DNA of 64,000 nt from Tetracladium setigerum (lineage: Eukaryota; Ascomycota; Leotiomycetes; Helotiales), in assembly GCA_031472005.1 (NCBI GenBank), contig PZJY01000005.1:1922001-1986000 (forward strand), written 5' to 3'. A program made the translations under genes and the position numbers. Below are positions 46,985 to 59,152 of this stretch, piece after piece (position 1 is the stretch's first letter; the number at the start of each line of letters is the position of its first letter). The notes under the pieces are model-generated. The model searched no databases. It had not been told where the DNA came from and saw only the letters and a program-made list of their open reading frames with translations.

Positions 46985-49251
46985 TTATGTGCTTCCTTCC
47001 TGTTTCGTATTTCTCTTATTCCTGCCGGGTATCTCTAGGCCGGCATCTTCCTCTTCAATCGTATCAACATCCTCCGCCGCAATTTCCCTCGAGCGCGTGG
47101 TATAAGAATTCCTCAGTGTGGCATCACTTTCGGCAACCGAGCCCACATCGCCGGCCTGCTGTTGCTTTTTCCCTCTCGTCTCCATCGGGTCTACCTCCTC
47201 AACGCCTGGGCTTGCACCCGTACCGTCCAAACTCGTTCTCCCATCCCACCAACTTCGCTCTCCCTTTTTCGGTGGTGAAGCTGCCGAATCTGGATTCGCA
47301 ACGATGGCAGCGGCGGCTTGTGCTTCGGCCTGGTTTCTTCGTTGGGCTAGTTCTTCGTCTCGACGTCGGTAAGCACTCCGAGCCTCTTTCACCATTTCCT
47401 CTCGTGTTCGACCAGGACCTTTGATAACCTTCCGCTTGGTGACACCTTTCCAACCGGTCCAGAAATGAAGGCTTTCCCAGAAGCCGCCGTTGGTGTCAGG
47501 TATATGCCGCCATGGTTTCTCTCGAGTGGAGAATAGCCAGCAGTCTACTGCTGCTTGCACTACCTGCGAGTTAGCAACTATTTTTGGAGGATAACCCATG
47601 TCAACTTACTGCAAACGCAAATGGTAGTGACACAGGTCAAACCAAATGGAGGATTTATGGCATATCTATCATCATATTGCATGACGTGCGAAACAAATGG
47701 CACAATCCACATTCCAATGTAAACAAGAGGGTAAATAAATAGGAAACGCAATTGTCGCCTAATTTTATCTCTCGTCCGTAATAGCTCCACATCGACAGCA
47801 CTGTCATTTCGCGACGTTGATAGATGTAAGTGAGATATTGGTGTCGATGTATCGGTATCAGCATCGGGGTTACGGCGCAAGACGGTAAAAATGTCAACGG
47901 CTGCAGGTTTCGGGGCCACGGGCTCGCTTGTGTCAGGAGAATACCGTGTAACAAATCCATCGCGCCAAGAGGTATTCCTTGATTTCGAAGGAGTAAGCGA
48001 TCTGATGGAGTGGTTAGATTCGGGCACTGTCGTAGATACATCAGCAACATATGGAGGTAGCGGTCTTGGAGTCGATGGTCCCATGAAAGAATCCGAGTCC
48101 GACATTGATAGTTCGGATGGAGGGGTAGGTATTTGCGGTTGAACTCGATTGGTGAAACTCGCCAGGATCATGAATTGATGAACGCTCCCTCTTCTCACAA
48201 AGCTATCCTTTCGCGGGAAGCTATCCTTCCTCGGCAATTCTGATTGTTGTTGCGCTTTGACAACGTCGACATCGTTGGCGGATGCTTGCCGCGAGACTGG
48301 GATCAATCCATGGCAAGCTAGTGGTGGGGTGGTCGGAACGTGTGTGACGGGGGCTTTGGCGATTGAGGTTCGCCTCTGGTCTCATCCACAGTCTCATTTG
48401 GGAGACTGTGATTTTGTTCTGCGAAGCCGACGAACTTATATCGAACATAAAAGTATATGGAAGCGTAAATGCCGAGAATGATGATGAAGATGAGGTACCG
48501 GGGGATCCAACCAAGCGCCAGACGGTACCAAATAGGTCGTACAGGAAGATAGCAATATGTCCCATCCGACACATACGCATCCGCAGGATTGACAAAGGCG
48601 AGAGCAGCCATGAGAATAGGGAACACAATGTAGCTTATATAGGCAATATTTCGGTATGGATACAGGCCACCCTCGCCATTAGAATTCTTTGGGCGAAAAA
48701 TGTACAGCGCAGAATGGATGGCAATCATAAGAACGGAAAAATCTAGTATGTCTTAGCAGTCGTTTGGAGGTGGGAGTATATTTCGCTGACCTGAAGCTTC
48801 AATCCCAATAGCAAGAAAAAAGCCATTTACTTGACAGAATGTAGAATGACTCGAGACGGGACCAGATGTGAAGGTGACGATAGGATAGACCATGAACCAA
48901 AGTGCTTTAAACATGTCGCTCTGAATGAGTAACATGATCAGGCTAGGTGGGACAAGTCAGCAATTGTATCTTTTGTACCCGCTCGACACCCCATTCCAAT
49001 ACTCACTCATGCCTGAAGCTCCTCCGCATTTTCATAAACCAGTAGAACGCCAAAACCGACGAGGCAACACTGAAGGAGGAAAAGATCAAAGCTAGAATCT
49101 GAAGGACGTTCGTTTGGGCGTTTGTGATGGTTTGATGTGAACTGGTCGTCTGGTTGTGCAGGTCACTCATACTCGTCGAGGCTCGCTTGTCCAGGCTCAA
49201 GTCGACCATGGATGCCGCCGCACCAGCGAAGAAGTCGGAGAGCGGTGCCAT
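46985..49251 (-). CDS. Git3-type G protein-coupled receptor (glucose/carbon-sensing family), one frame break
   Basis: Exons 49251-49007, 48942-48791, 48742-47610 and 47559-46985, about 701 residues expected. The N-terminal half has five hydrophobic helices starting at VLQILALIFSSFSVASSVLAF, then DLIMLLIQSDMFKALWF, the IEASDFSVLMIAIHSALYIF helix and the YLIFIIILGIYASIYFYVRY helix. A ~170-residue serine-rich intracellular loop precedes RRQLRFLFIYPLVYIGMWIV and the last helix. After it comes the conserved Git3_C block QAAVDCWLFSTREKPWRH and a long acidic tail. This architecture matches Git3/Gpr1 receptors that feed into cAMP signalling; the ligand is unknown. In the loop, the five-base G run on the plus strand (48349-48353, C run in the gene) lacks one base: the old frame ends at TAG 48318-48320 in a proline-rich tract while all downstream conserved parts sit in the next frame. 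Confidence 0.9.
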
Positions 49252-49458
49252 CGCCAATTCGAATGGAATTGACTCTGGCTGCTGGCCGTTGAAAGTGGTG
49301 TCGCAGATGACGCGGTGTTGTTTATGTTTTTGTCCCTCTTCCTAGCCATCCCATGTTCCCGGCTTCGCATGTCCACCCTCCGCCGCTTGTGCGTGTGTGT
49401 GTTGTGTGTCCGGAGTGTATATAGCCAGCGCGGCACGAGCGAGTATGATGGTAGTCAG

Positions 49459-49482
49459 GTAGAGTAGAGTAGAGTAGAGTAT
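49459..49482. repeat. (GTAGA)n pentanucleotide repeat
   Basis: About five GTAGA units, the last imperfect, upstream of the GPCR gene. Confidence 0.8.
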
Positions 49483-49989
49483 AGTAACCTTAGTGATACG
49501 TGGGAGGTTATTTTTAAAGGCAGAAAGTCGTGCAAAGACTTGGTGGCCTGGCAATAATCTTGGGTTGTTTTCGAGAGAGAAAGAGAGAGAGAGAGCCGGA
49601 AGTTGTTGAGATCGCGCAGCTGGGTGGGTAAGTATTCGACTTCCTCGGCGGTGTGGTCAACCGGCTTTGGAGATGCGTTGTGCTTTCGTGTGGGGGAGAG
49701 CAAATCAGCCACACACCACGGCAACTCTGACGCTCTGCAACTTTGCAACGCGCGGTGTAGACCACCCGCGGGAGATTTCTGGTGGCTCTAGAGGCTGAGG
49801 GAGGGAATCCAGGTGGTGGTGTTTTGGAGGTGAAGATGTATAAAGAGAAGAAAGAGGGCGCGAGCTCGTCAGCGGAGTTTGACAGAGAAAGAAAGAAAAA
49901 AAAGGCCGAGCAGGGATTCCGAGCAGGAAGATCTGATTCTGATCTGATCTTTTTTGGCGACCATGGGGAGGGAGGGAAAAGCCGCCCAA

Positions 49990-50014
49990 CACACACACAC
50001 ACGCACACACACAC
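49990..50014. repeat. (CA)n dinucleotide repeat
   Basis: CA units with a single G interruption, upstream of the GPCR gene. Confidence 0.85.
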
Positions 50015-50460
50015 GAGAACGAATTGAACTCGCAAGCCACAAAGTCACAAGTCCGTGTCGGCGATTACAAGGAATTATTATGATTTCTTAGATACTCAAT
50101 AATCTTCACTCGTCCATCCTTAGTTACGGTAGTTTAGCTAGTTGACTTTGGTGGAGGCTCCAAACTTGTAAAGGTCCGATTCCTGGCGTCGTGCACACTC
50201 CCACTCCCGACTCCTACCTACCTTACCTACACACAAATTGCTTTTCGTTAGCTCACACTAAGCGGCTTAATCCGACGACTATTTCTGCATTTATTGTTGC
50301 GGCAGCAAAGCTACACCCTTCCTTCTCATCCGCTCCCTCCGGTATTAATACGGTGTTCGGTGCAAATTAACTTGTGATGTTGCTATCTTCCTCTCTTTCT
50401 CTGTCTCGTCTCTCGACGAATGTGCAAGCGCTGGGGCGTTCAAGCCACCGGCCAACATAA

Positions 50461-50482
50461 CATCATCATCATCATCATCATC
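50461..50482. repeat. (CAT)n trinucleotide repeat
   Basis: Seven perfect CAT units in noncoding sequence. Confidence 0.85.
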
Positions 50483-52652
50483 GGCGACGGTAACAACGAG
50501 CGGGTACGGTAGTGGTTGCGACGACCAGCAGAATCCTGAATCATCAAGATAACGACAGGCTGAAGCTGACCGCTGTCGCCAGCCCCCCCTATCCTTTTTG
50601 CAAAGTTGCACTCATGGGAATGAATGAATGCATGACTGTCAGCGATACATTCGCCCGCAGGCATTATTTGGCAAAGCGAGAGACATCATGGGGAAAGTCT
50701 TTCCCTACGGCGGTCATCGCATGATGCACCTCTCCCGCCCAAGGGGACTCGGTTGGCTGGCGCACAGGTCAGCGAGTGTTCACGTCCTTGCTGCGACAAG
50801 TCCCCAGGATTTGGTTCAGCGGGCATCCTCAGACCTCCTCAAACTTTATTATCCTTCAAGCAGTTCCCTGGGAGCAGTAGTATCGAGGTGTGCAGTTAGT
50901 TGGGCTAAGCGACTATTTGTTGACATTCGAGTCCGGATGGGCGACGAAAATGTTGAGAAGCGAAAAAATGCTGGAATACCGAAGACATCTGGAATGTAAT
51001 ATATACAAAGGACTGTACCATACATATTTTATTACTGTAACAAATCCAGCTCCGCAGCAGGTCTCATCCCGTTCCTCTCTCGTGCATCTGTCCAGAGTAC
51101 TCCGTACATTATTATAGTAGCATCATCTGAAGCAGGATAAAGGAGGAGCCACTCCGGAAAGGGCAAACAAATTATTATCAAAGTAGTCACAGACTGACTG
51201 CACACCCCCCTCTCCCCTCCTCCATCCGCCCCAACGCCAACTATCTATGTTCACATCTAGCCTTACCGAACGGAATATCACCATCTTCAGCCAGTGCGGA
51301 CTATCGGAATCCGCCTACCTCTCATTCCCGTCGTCTCTCTCGTCTATCACTTCAGGCTGCAACCTCAACATCAGCCTGACCAAATCTTATCCCCCGCCCA
51401 CAGCAAAGCCTCAACTACTAGAGTACAGTACTCCGCCCGCCCTTCGACCTCCGCCTTTTCCCACCTTTGCCGACTACGAAGGATATACTCCGTACGGCTG
51501 TAGATACAATATTACGAGAAAAGCGCTAACAGAGGCCCCCCCTCAATCCCCTTCACCGTCTTCTGGATACACGAGAGTTCGACTCGCAATAATCAGTCTG
51601 TGACTACTGACTCCTGTGCTGTGACCACGACAAGACAAAGAATGCGATCTAGATCCCAATTGTCAAAGAAAAATCACGCACCCAACATGAGCACAAGGCC
51701 ACACCGAAAAAAGCTTGACTCCCCTCTGCATGCTCCGACTCCGTTGGTAGAGAGCACAAACCCCCACACTTTGCACTCACTTTTTTTTCTTGCACCACCA
51801 ACCACCACTATGCAGCCGCTTTTTCATGCAGAAAATCGGTAGCGTTTTTGGGGAGGCAGGGGCTGGCTGGCATTTTCCCTTTGGCTTCGTGGCAGGCAGG
51901 CAAGGAAAGACTGCACGTGAGTGAGAGCCCAATCAAGCCATTAATTTGGTAAACTCAAACGGAGAAGGGTGTATCTTTGCTTGGGTAAAAGATAACGGGC
52001 AATAATGTCTACAATACAGAACTATATGCACAGTACATCATGATATGGGCGCTTTCAAGGCCATGTTGCAGCCTGGTCAAGAAAGGACTTCGAGAACGAC
52101 TCTGGTATGTATTCAGTCACCGCCAGATCAATTATGTAAAAATGCCTCATCATCAACAATGAATCCTCCTCCCTCCCACTTTCACCAAATCCAAGTTATC
52201 GCCAACCCAACCAATCCCGAATAATAGTAGTCGAAAGACGAAAAAAAAAAAGAGCTCATCAGCACGCGAAAATCCGGGGTATTCTTTCCCCATGCAAGCT
52301 ACTCCATTTCTTACCGCTGCCATCCGTTATCTTCCGAGCATTATTACTGCAGGACGGGGCGGTATACTTCCTCTAAATTGAGTACCTTACTACTGGAGGG
52401 AATCTCCCAAGCGGTAAAAGGAACGGGATTCCCCACTAGTCTCCTCACCCCTCGCCCCCTTAGCTAACTAAATCCAGTCACTATTCTGGACCCCAAAGCG
52501 CGAGAACGAGAGATGGCCATAGCCCGCCAATTCTGTCATGTACTGGTAGTGGTACATTACCTAGGTACGCGCAAACTCTTTTCCGCGACATGGACCAGAC
52601 CCTGAAATAAGCGAGTGGAAAACAAATGTACATTAATTTCGAACCTATCATT

Positions 52653-54196
52653 TCATCTCATCATTAATACCTCTGTGCTACCATTCCTCTCGCTTTCCAG
52701 GCCACTACCATCTTGACCTCGCTCAACCACCGGTTGCGAAAACTTCGATCGTGGTGTCGAGGATTTCCTGTTCCCAGCCCCTGCAGTGCATGTTGTGACG
52801 GTAAGGCTAGGCTCACGACACATGACTCTACCACGAGTGCCCGATCGCGACGTAGGTGGAGTTTGGAGAGACATTGGCTGCATCACAACCACTGCCTTGA
52901 TCTTCCCATCTTCAGTATTTTGGCCACGAGACTGGAAGGTGAAGAATTCGGGCACAGAAGTATTTGCTGGTCTGGACCGCTGCTCGCTGCCTCCTATGGT
53001 TCGAACCATAGAGATTTCAGTTGGCGGTGAGTTTGAGCCGAGGAATGTGGGAAGATAGCGCGAGAAGAAGGGTTTGGTTGCTGGCAGAGCCGTGCAAATC
53101 TGGCCATGTTAGGAATAAAGCTCGGAATCATGAGGCCAGGCCGCCACTTACAATCCCAATATACAGTTCGAGCATACTGGAAATCCAAACTCCATATGAC
53201 ACCCACGTGCGGTCGTAAGTCGAGGTTGCCTGCCATGTGTAGTAGATTCGAACACAACCTGCAACACAAACGATAAACCCAGCACCGAATAGCATAGTGA
53301 GTATAGCCTGTTGCCGAAAGGGTATCTTGAGTCGTGATACAGTTGGAATTGGCAGAAAGAATATGAGAAAGTCCGTCGCCGTGTTGATTATTCCGGCAAC
53401 CAAAAGATGTACTCTTTCATTGATACAATTCTGCGGTTGACTTGATATTGTCCAGTAATCCGAGACTGGACTAGCTTCACGTTAGACAGACGTAATTGTC
53501 AACTCGAGTATATCGGGGACGCCTTACCTGCACGTAAACACGACGACTACAACAAAGATAAATCCCTCTGCGCCAACAAGAAGAATACCAGCTGCCGCCA
53601 CATGTCGAAGATAACCTGTTCCAGTGGTCATGATTCGTCGAGTCAATATCAGAAGCGAGATTTTGTATGAGCAGACAGCCACAGCGAATAAGCTTTGTAC
53701 TACAATAACAAATTTGAGACCTTCAGATATAACTTCGGGTTTTACATCCCAAACGTGCCGGTCCCATCCCCAGTCGTGAACAGCCAGGACAGTGAGAACA
53801 GCAATTGCCTGCACAGAATTGGGGAGTTAGCTCACCGGACCATCAGGGCTCGGATAAGTATGTGAACCCAAAGCAATTATTGAAGAGGCTAGTAAACATA
53901 ACGAATGATAGATTAAAATATAAATCTGAGCCCCAATTTACGAGCTCTGCAGAAATGCAACGTGTATTGATAGATTTACTCACAATCGTGGGCGGAACCG
54001 AGATCAAAAGGACGATATCGTCAGCGCCAAAACTTTTGGAAAGGCGAATTCGAGTGAAGGCTCGCAGCGTAACCATTCCCATGGCAATAGGGAATAGCAA
54101 AACGGTGATTATGATGAGTTCATTCCCTCGAGTCTGTGGATTGACGTAGTTTGGCTTTGGCCATGACTGTAGAACTTCTGGTGGTGGAAGGCGCAT
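52653..54196 (-). CDS. PTH11/rhodopsin-like integral membrane protein
   Basis: Exons 54196-53984, 53808-53528, 53470-53152 and 53099-52653 join in frame to 419 residues. The start MRLPPPEVLQSWPKPNYV at 54196 is typical of the family; earlier in-frame text begins with TTG only. Conserved blocks: NPQTRGNELIIITV, LRAFTRIRLSKSFGADDIVLL (the R-x-F/Y ... GxDD block), DWGWDRHVWD, then CINERVHLLVAGIINTATDF and the helix LTMLFGAGFIVCVAGCVRIYY. Together these are the fungal rhodopsin-like domain (PF20684) shared by PTH11-related proteins, with seven predicted membrane helices. No CFEM domain precedes it. The cytoplasmic tail of ~130 residues is basic and Ser/Thr-rich. Some relatives act in surface sensing in plant pathogens, but most are uncharacterised. 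Introns are 175, 57 and 52 nt. Confidence 0.92.
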
Positions 54197-55900
54197 TTCA
54201 AGATGTCCGAGGAAGAAAGTTTGCGCAGTTATACAAGCCTTGAAGCCGTCCAACGAGATATACACTTGTTGAATTGGCAACTTGGACAAGATACTGGTTG
54301 GTTGTTGAGGCGCTAATACGCTCACAATGTCTGAGAATAGTAACGAGGACGCCGATATCACGAACAAGTAATAACAAGTAACACGCTAGTTTGTGACAAG
54401 AATATGCCGTATCTTGAAACTTCCCTTGAACGAGGAACAAGGCATACTTATGCATTCCCTTGTGGTTTCCAAGAGGCAAGAAGCTCTGCAGATAGCCCGG
54501 GCCACTTGGTAGCCAGAGCATCTTTGGGGAAGGAGAAAGCATAAAGAGCTCGGAACGGATTGGATCACAGGAAAAGGGAGCATATGCTCCTTAGCCAGGT
54601 ATCATTTCCAAGTCCCATGGCGCGGGATACAGAATAAGATGAGACTGTAGTTGCAGCAACCTTCAACGCAATCAAGTTATGTCTTCTTCCTCGAAATTGA
54701 GTAAGCCGACATGTCCAGAATCCTGCTGTTGAATTCCAGGATTGATCTGCGCGAGAGAGAGACAAGAAATGAACAGTCATCTTCAAATATTGCTGCCTAT
54801 CGAGTATTCAAACAATTGCGACACAATCCCCAAACACTGGACAACGGGAATCGGCGACGCGAGATTTTTCAATTACTGTTTGAGAAAAGATCTCCTCCAA
54901 TATCGAATAACGGAATGATCATCTCGCATTCAGCCACCAGCTTTCCAGCTGGCGTTTCTTTGCCAAAGGACGTTATATGGGCTGTTTCCATCTTTCTATT
55001 TGTGGAAGACCAGCCGTCGTGGGACTTGATGAGGAGAGGGTTGACAGGTGAATTCCATGAAAACGTGGGAAGCGAAGATCAGTGGCGCCTCCCGATGGTA
55101 GGCAACGCAAGACTAGCGCCTGGAATGGTGATTCTTAGCGGTACTTGCAGGGCATGAAACCTTCTAGAACAGAGCAAGTCACATTTTGGCAGCCTGGTGT
55201 TTATTTGCTTTTTATGTCGTGACAATTGCGACTGAGGATGGGTTTCGAGTAGCCTCACCGAGCTACCGAATTGAATCAATACGATATTTGCGAGTTGAGT
55301 GATGGACATCTAATTTGAAACAGATCAAAGCAACTGAGCAGCACAAAGTCAGCAAAATAACGCGCAAATATGGAGGGGCAAATATTTGCATCATGGTGGA
55401 ATTGAATGGCCACAGTAGCACACCTTCCTGAAGTGAGAAGGCGTTCCTTGGTCGAAAAGGGGCGCTCTTGGAGGCGACGATACAGCAGACACACAAGGAA
55501 AGGTGTGTACAGTAGTGGTCTTCTGTAACTTGGTAGCATGAAGTGGAATGTCCCTTTGAAATTCTTGAGATAATAAACCATTAAGTTAGGTAGTGGTGGT
55601 TATTGTGGTTGTTGTTTGTTGTTGTTAAAAGAAGAAAGAAGGCAAGCGAAGCGAAGTCCGGAAGGAATCTTCATCATCCATCTCCCCTGACCTGACGTCA
55701 ATAATGCCGGCCAATATTTACAGGCATCGCGTCTTCCCCTCCAACAAACATCTCTGACCCCAACTTCAACTATCCAACGGCTTGCTTCTCTTTCCCTGAA
55801 CAATCATTATCAATCAATCACAATCACTGCCTAACGTATCCTTATATATTCATCCCTGCAATCCCATTCCCTCGCGGAAACATCACATCATTTTTCCGAA
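54197..55900. other. Divergent intergenic region PTH11-like / exopolyphosphatase
   Basis: About 1.7 kb. An ATG ORF at 54711-55157 (148 codons, plus) is open but has no motif, homology cue or clear splice context. The last ~150 bases before 55901 are the C/T-rich exopolyphosphatase leader. Confidence 0.5.
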
Positions 55901-57060
55901 ATGCCTCTTCCACGCGTCTCTTTGAAATCATTTCTGAATTCCGCACGAACAGCTCTCCACAACGGATCACAAGCAAATACACCTCTAACCTTCGTCATTG
56001 GCAATGAGTCGGCAGGTAAGTCACTCCTCCACCACCCCAACTATCTAGCTAACAACTTTACAGATTTAGACACGATATGTACGTCCGTGCTCTTGGCCTA
56101 TCTCCGAACCTATACTACGACCTCAAAATCTAATACTCTCTACATCCCCATCTCCAATCTACCCCGCGCCGACCTTCCACTACGATTAGAACTCCTTCCC
56201 GTTCTTGCACGAGCCAATATCACAAGCTCCGACTTTATCACGCTGTCAGATCTTCCCCCATAAGCGACGAATCCACACGGATACCGCCTGAAAAGACAAG
56301 ATGGATTCTTGTTGACCACAATTCTCTACAAGGAGATCTGGGCAGGGTGTATGGATCCAGAGTCGTGGGTTGCATCGACCACCATGTTGAAGAACACAAG
56401 GTCCCAGAGGATACCGGTGATGAGCCGAGAGTCATTGAGGTCTCTGGAAGCTGTTCAAGCTTGGTGGTAGACTACTGCAGAGATGCGTGGGACACGCTAG
56501 CAAAAAAGTCAACAAATGAAGACTCGAAGCTCTGGGATGCTGAGGTAGCGAGTCTAGCGTTAGGTCCTGTTCTTATTGACACTGAAAATCTCCTGGATAA
56601 AGTCAAAACTACCGCATTTGATATCAACTCAGCTCGCTTCCTCGAGAGTTTCATCACGAGGCAAGAAGGCAAGAGCTTTAATCCAACGGAGTACTGGACA
56701 CAAATCAGAGATTCAAAACACGATATCGGTTCGTTAGATATTGCTGCCATTCTACGGAAAGACTACAAGCAATGGGACGAAAAGAACAATGTCCTCGGAA
56801 TCAGTTCCATGATTCAAAACATCACATTCCTACTTCGCAAGGCTGGCGATAAAGAGGCACTCTTCACAGCGATAAAAAAGCATTCTGAGGAGCGAAATCT
56901 ATCCATGTGCTGTGTTATGGCAAGTTACCATGATGGAGATGAATACACCCGAGAATTGTTGCTGTGGGGATGGAATGAGAATGGTGTCCAAGCCTCCAAG
57001 AATTTTGAGATTGACTGTACTGAGGAGTTGGACTTGAGAGATGGGACGATGGATCTTTAG
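55901..57060 (+). CDS. Exopolyphosphatase (PPX1 type, DHH/DHHA2), one frame break
   Basis: Exon 1 55901-56015 and exon 2 56064-57060, a 48 nt intron, expected 370 residues. The N-terminus has FVIGNESADLDTICTSVLLAY, in which the intron falls inside the metal-binding N-E-S-x-D-L-D motif. Then come WILVDHNSLQ and the DHH motif CIDHHVEEH, and a C-terminal DHHA2 region ending in the basic-aromatic LLWGWNENGVQ. This order is the DHH family exopolyphosphatase/pyrophosphatase fold, which uses Mn/Mg ions to hydrolyse terminal phosphates of polyphosphate in the cytosol. The frame breaks at the five-C run 56255-56259: the old frame ends at TAA 56261 right after TLSDLPP, while ISDESTRIPPEKTRW and everything beyond is in the next frame. 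One C appears to be missing. Otherwise the gene looks intact. Confidence 0.93.
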
Positions 57061-57558
57061 ATTTAGATGGTGGGAATGAATGGCGTCGTTGTTGGTGGCA
57101 GCGACAGACGCAGCATAGTCGCAAGAGGGTTGCACCGCTGATGAGAACTTCGATAGAGCGAAGTGGCTGATAGAGGCAGATTATACCCAATAGAAAAAAG
57201 AGATTCCTAGAAGCCTAATATTAAACTTCACCGTAATTCTAACTTGACGAAGTAGGAATAATCTTCACTAAATGGACTTTGCTTGAAAAGGCAAAGCTTC
57301 CATTTTGGTCTCCTTTGTAGAGAAATGAGTCGGTTCTGCACTTGAAAAGGTGTTCCAACATTTTTTTTCTTGAGTGCGTACTTATGTACCCCGTCATCCC
57401 CTCTCTTGTTATGTTCTCCCTCTCCATCCTCGAGTCAAATTTTCAAACCACCAATTCAACATCTCTTGAATATTTACAGCTGATCTGAATTCCAGAAATA
57501 CTCCCCAAGCGCAAAAACCAACCCACCTATATACAAATATTTCCACATGAACAATTCG
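57061..57558. other. Convergent intergenic region
   Basis: About 500 bases of 3' flanks of exopolyphosphatase (+) and the MFS gene (-). Nothing else seen. Confidence 0.6.
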
Positions 57559-59152
57559 TTAACCCGTGGCAAATGTACTCCTCCTTCTCAACCTCTCGCC
57601 AAACCTCCAAAGCAAAATCGGTGCCGGCCACCCCAGTCCAATAGCAATGAAGGCTAAAAGACTGTTTCCCCACCCATAATCCAACCTCTGATACATATAT
57701 GGCGCAAAAAGCGGAAATCCAAACCCGGCTAGACTGCGTAAGCACGCAGAAGCTGCCAGTGCACTCGCCGCATACGTCATGTATGAATCCACGATATATC
57801 CTTGAATACATTGAAAACCGGTGACGCTGCCCGCTGCAAATATGGCAGCACCTATGTTTGGAACGATCCAGTGTGTGTGGTATTGCGCGGACCAGCCGTA
57901 GAGGAAGAGGCCGATGGGCACACAGATAGAGCCGGGTATCATGAGGGGCACACGAAATTCGGGTTTGTCCACGTTATTATTGCGCATTTTGAGGGCCTTG
58001 TAGATTTTATCTTGGAGGGGCATGGAAACTTGAGTTGCGAGGAAGAAACCTACGCCAAGCGAGATGTAGTTGAGACCGCCGGTGCTGATGGATTGATGGT
58101 ATCTTTCTTCCCATAATTTTGGGAAGCTCGATATCATAAGGTAAATTAAGCCGTATAGATAGGCCAGATAGAGGGCGAGCACTTGGATTATGACTTGCGT
58201 TCCAAGCAGGATGAAAGGGCGTGTTAGAGACATGCGGATTTTGGCCGTGAAAGTTCGATTGGAGCCATCATCATATTCGGTGTAGAGGTTCGGGTTAGAT
58301 TTTTCTTTGATAAGTCGTTGCTTTTTGCGGTGAAGGAGAACCGGGGCGTAAGTTTCTTGCAAGAAGAAGAGGCCACAAACTTGGACGAGCAGGTCTGCTA
58401 TCGATGTTGAGTAGAAAATCCAACGCCAGGTGGTTTTTTCCGTGATGAAAGCACCAACAATTGGCCCACCAGCCGGTCCAAGTAAAGGAGCAAGAGAGTA
58501 TATACTAATGGCTTTCCCTCTCTGTTCGGCCGTGAAGAGGTCGCCGAGGACTCCGCCTCCAATGGAGAGTGGTGCGCTTCCTCCCAAGCCTGCGAGGAAA
58601 CGGAAGGCAATCATTTGACTATTTGTTTGCGCCAGACCACATGCAAGGTTGAAAACGAGGAAGAAAAGGGTTGCCGACTGCAAAACATACACTCTTCCGT
58701 AGAGCTCGCTGAGTGGGCCAAGAAAGAATGGTCCAACGGCAAAGGCGAGGATAAAAACTGATAAATTCATTGCCGACGTTACATCATTCTGGTTGTTAAA
58801 TTCATGAGATATAGCACTGAGAGCCGGTGCAATCATCGAGGAAGAGATTGGAGATATGAAAGTAAATGACGAGACTGTGATATGTTAGTTTGGTATATGC
58901 CCGCAATAAAGGTGCAAGCGAGTTCGTACCAACCAGAGTTGCTGCCCATTTTCGAGACATAGTCCAATTTTTAGGATTTTCCGGGTCATCTGGTCTATCC
59001 CATCCTACAAGATTTGGATCCCTAGTTGGGTTGACTGTATCCTCCTTCTCCAATCGAGGTACAACTGCAAGATCTTGTTGATCCACTGCGCTGAGGCCCA
59101 CGTCTGGCACAATATATTGACCTCCTTGACTACCACATTTCTCTTCCGGCAT
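57559..59152 (-). CDS. MFS transporter, DHA1 type (polyamine/drug exporter-like)
   Basis: Exon 1 59152-58930 and exon 2 58874-57559 join in phase across a 55 nt intron to 512 residues. The ~70-residue cytosolic N-terminus carries the DHA1 signature VGWDRPDDPENPKNW. Helix 1 region FTFISPISSSMIAPAL, the loop GPLSELYGRVYVLQ (motif A type G-x-L-x-D/E-R-x-G variant), FRFLAGLGGSAPLSIGGG and ISIYSLAPLLGPAGGPIVG (motif C, antiporter) follow. A cytosolic loop of ~70 residues separates the two six-helix halves. This matches proton antiporters of the Tpo1/Flr1 group, which export polyamines, azoles or toxic metabolites. Substrate not predictable. The upstream in-frame TTG extension at 59179 was rejected in favour of the ATG. 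Frame intact. Confidence 0.93.

Larger units (their letters stand above)
49252..52652. other. Long intergenic region rich in simple repeats
   Basis: About 3.4 kb between the 5' end of the GPCR gene and the 3' end of the PTH11-like gene. It contains several microsatellites and C/T-rich tracts, probably a long GPCR promoter and leader. The largest ATG ORF (51247-51603, 118 codons) is Ser/Pro-rich with no recognisable motif. No tRNA found. Confidence 0.5.

Noticed and set aside
51555..51600. tRNA B-box-like sequence GAGTTCGACTC
   Set aside because: No pairing T-arm stem, acceptor stem or D-arm around it.
51247..51603. 118-codon ATG ORF in the GPCR upstream region
   Set aside because: Pro/Ser-rich, low complexity, no motif and no splice context.
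54711..55157. 148-codon plus-strand ORF upstream of exopolyphosphatase
   Set aside because: Open and ATG-initiated, but I recognise nothing in it and its position within a divergent promoter region makes it doubtful.
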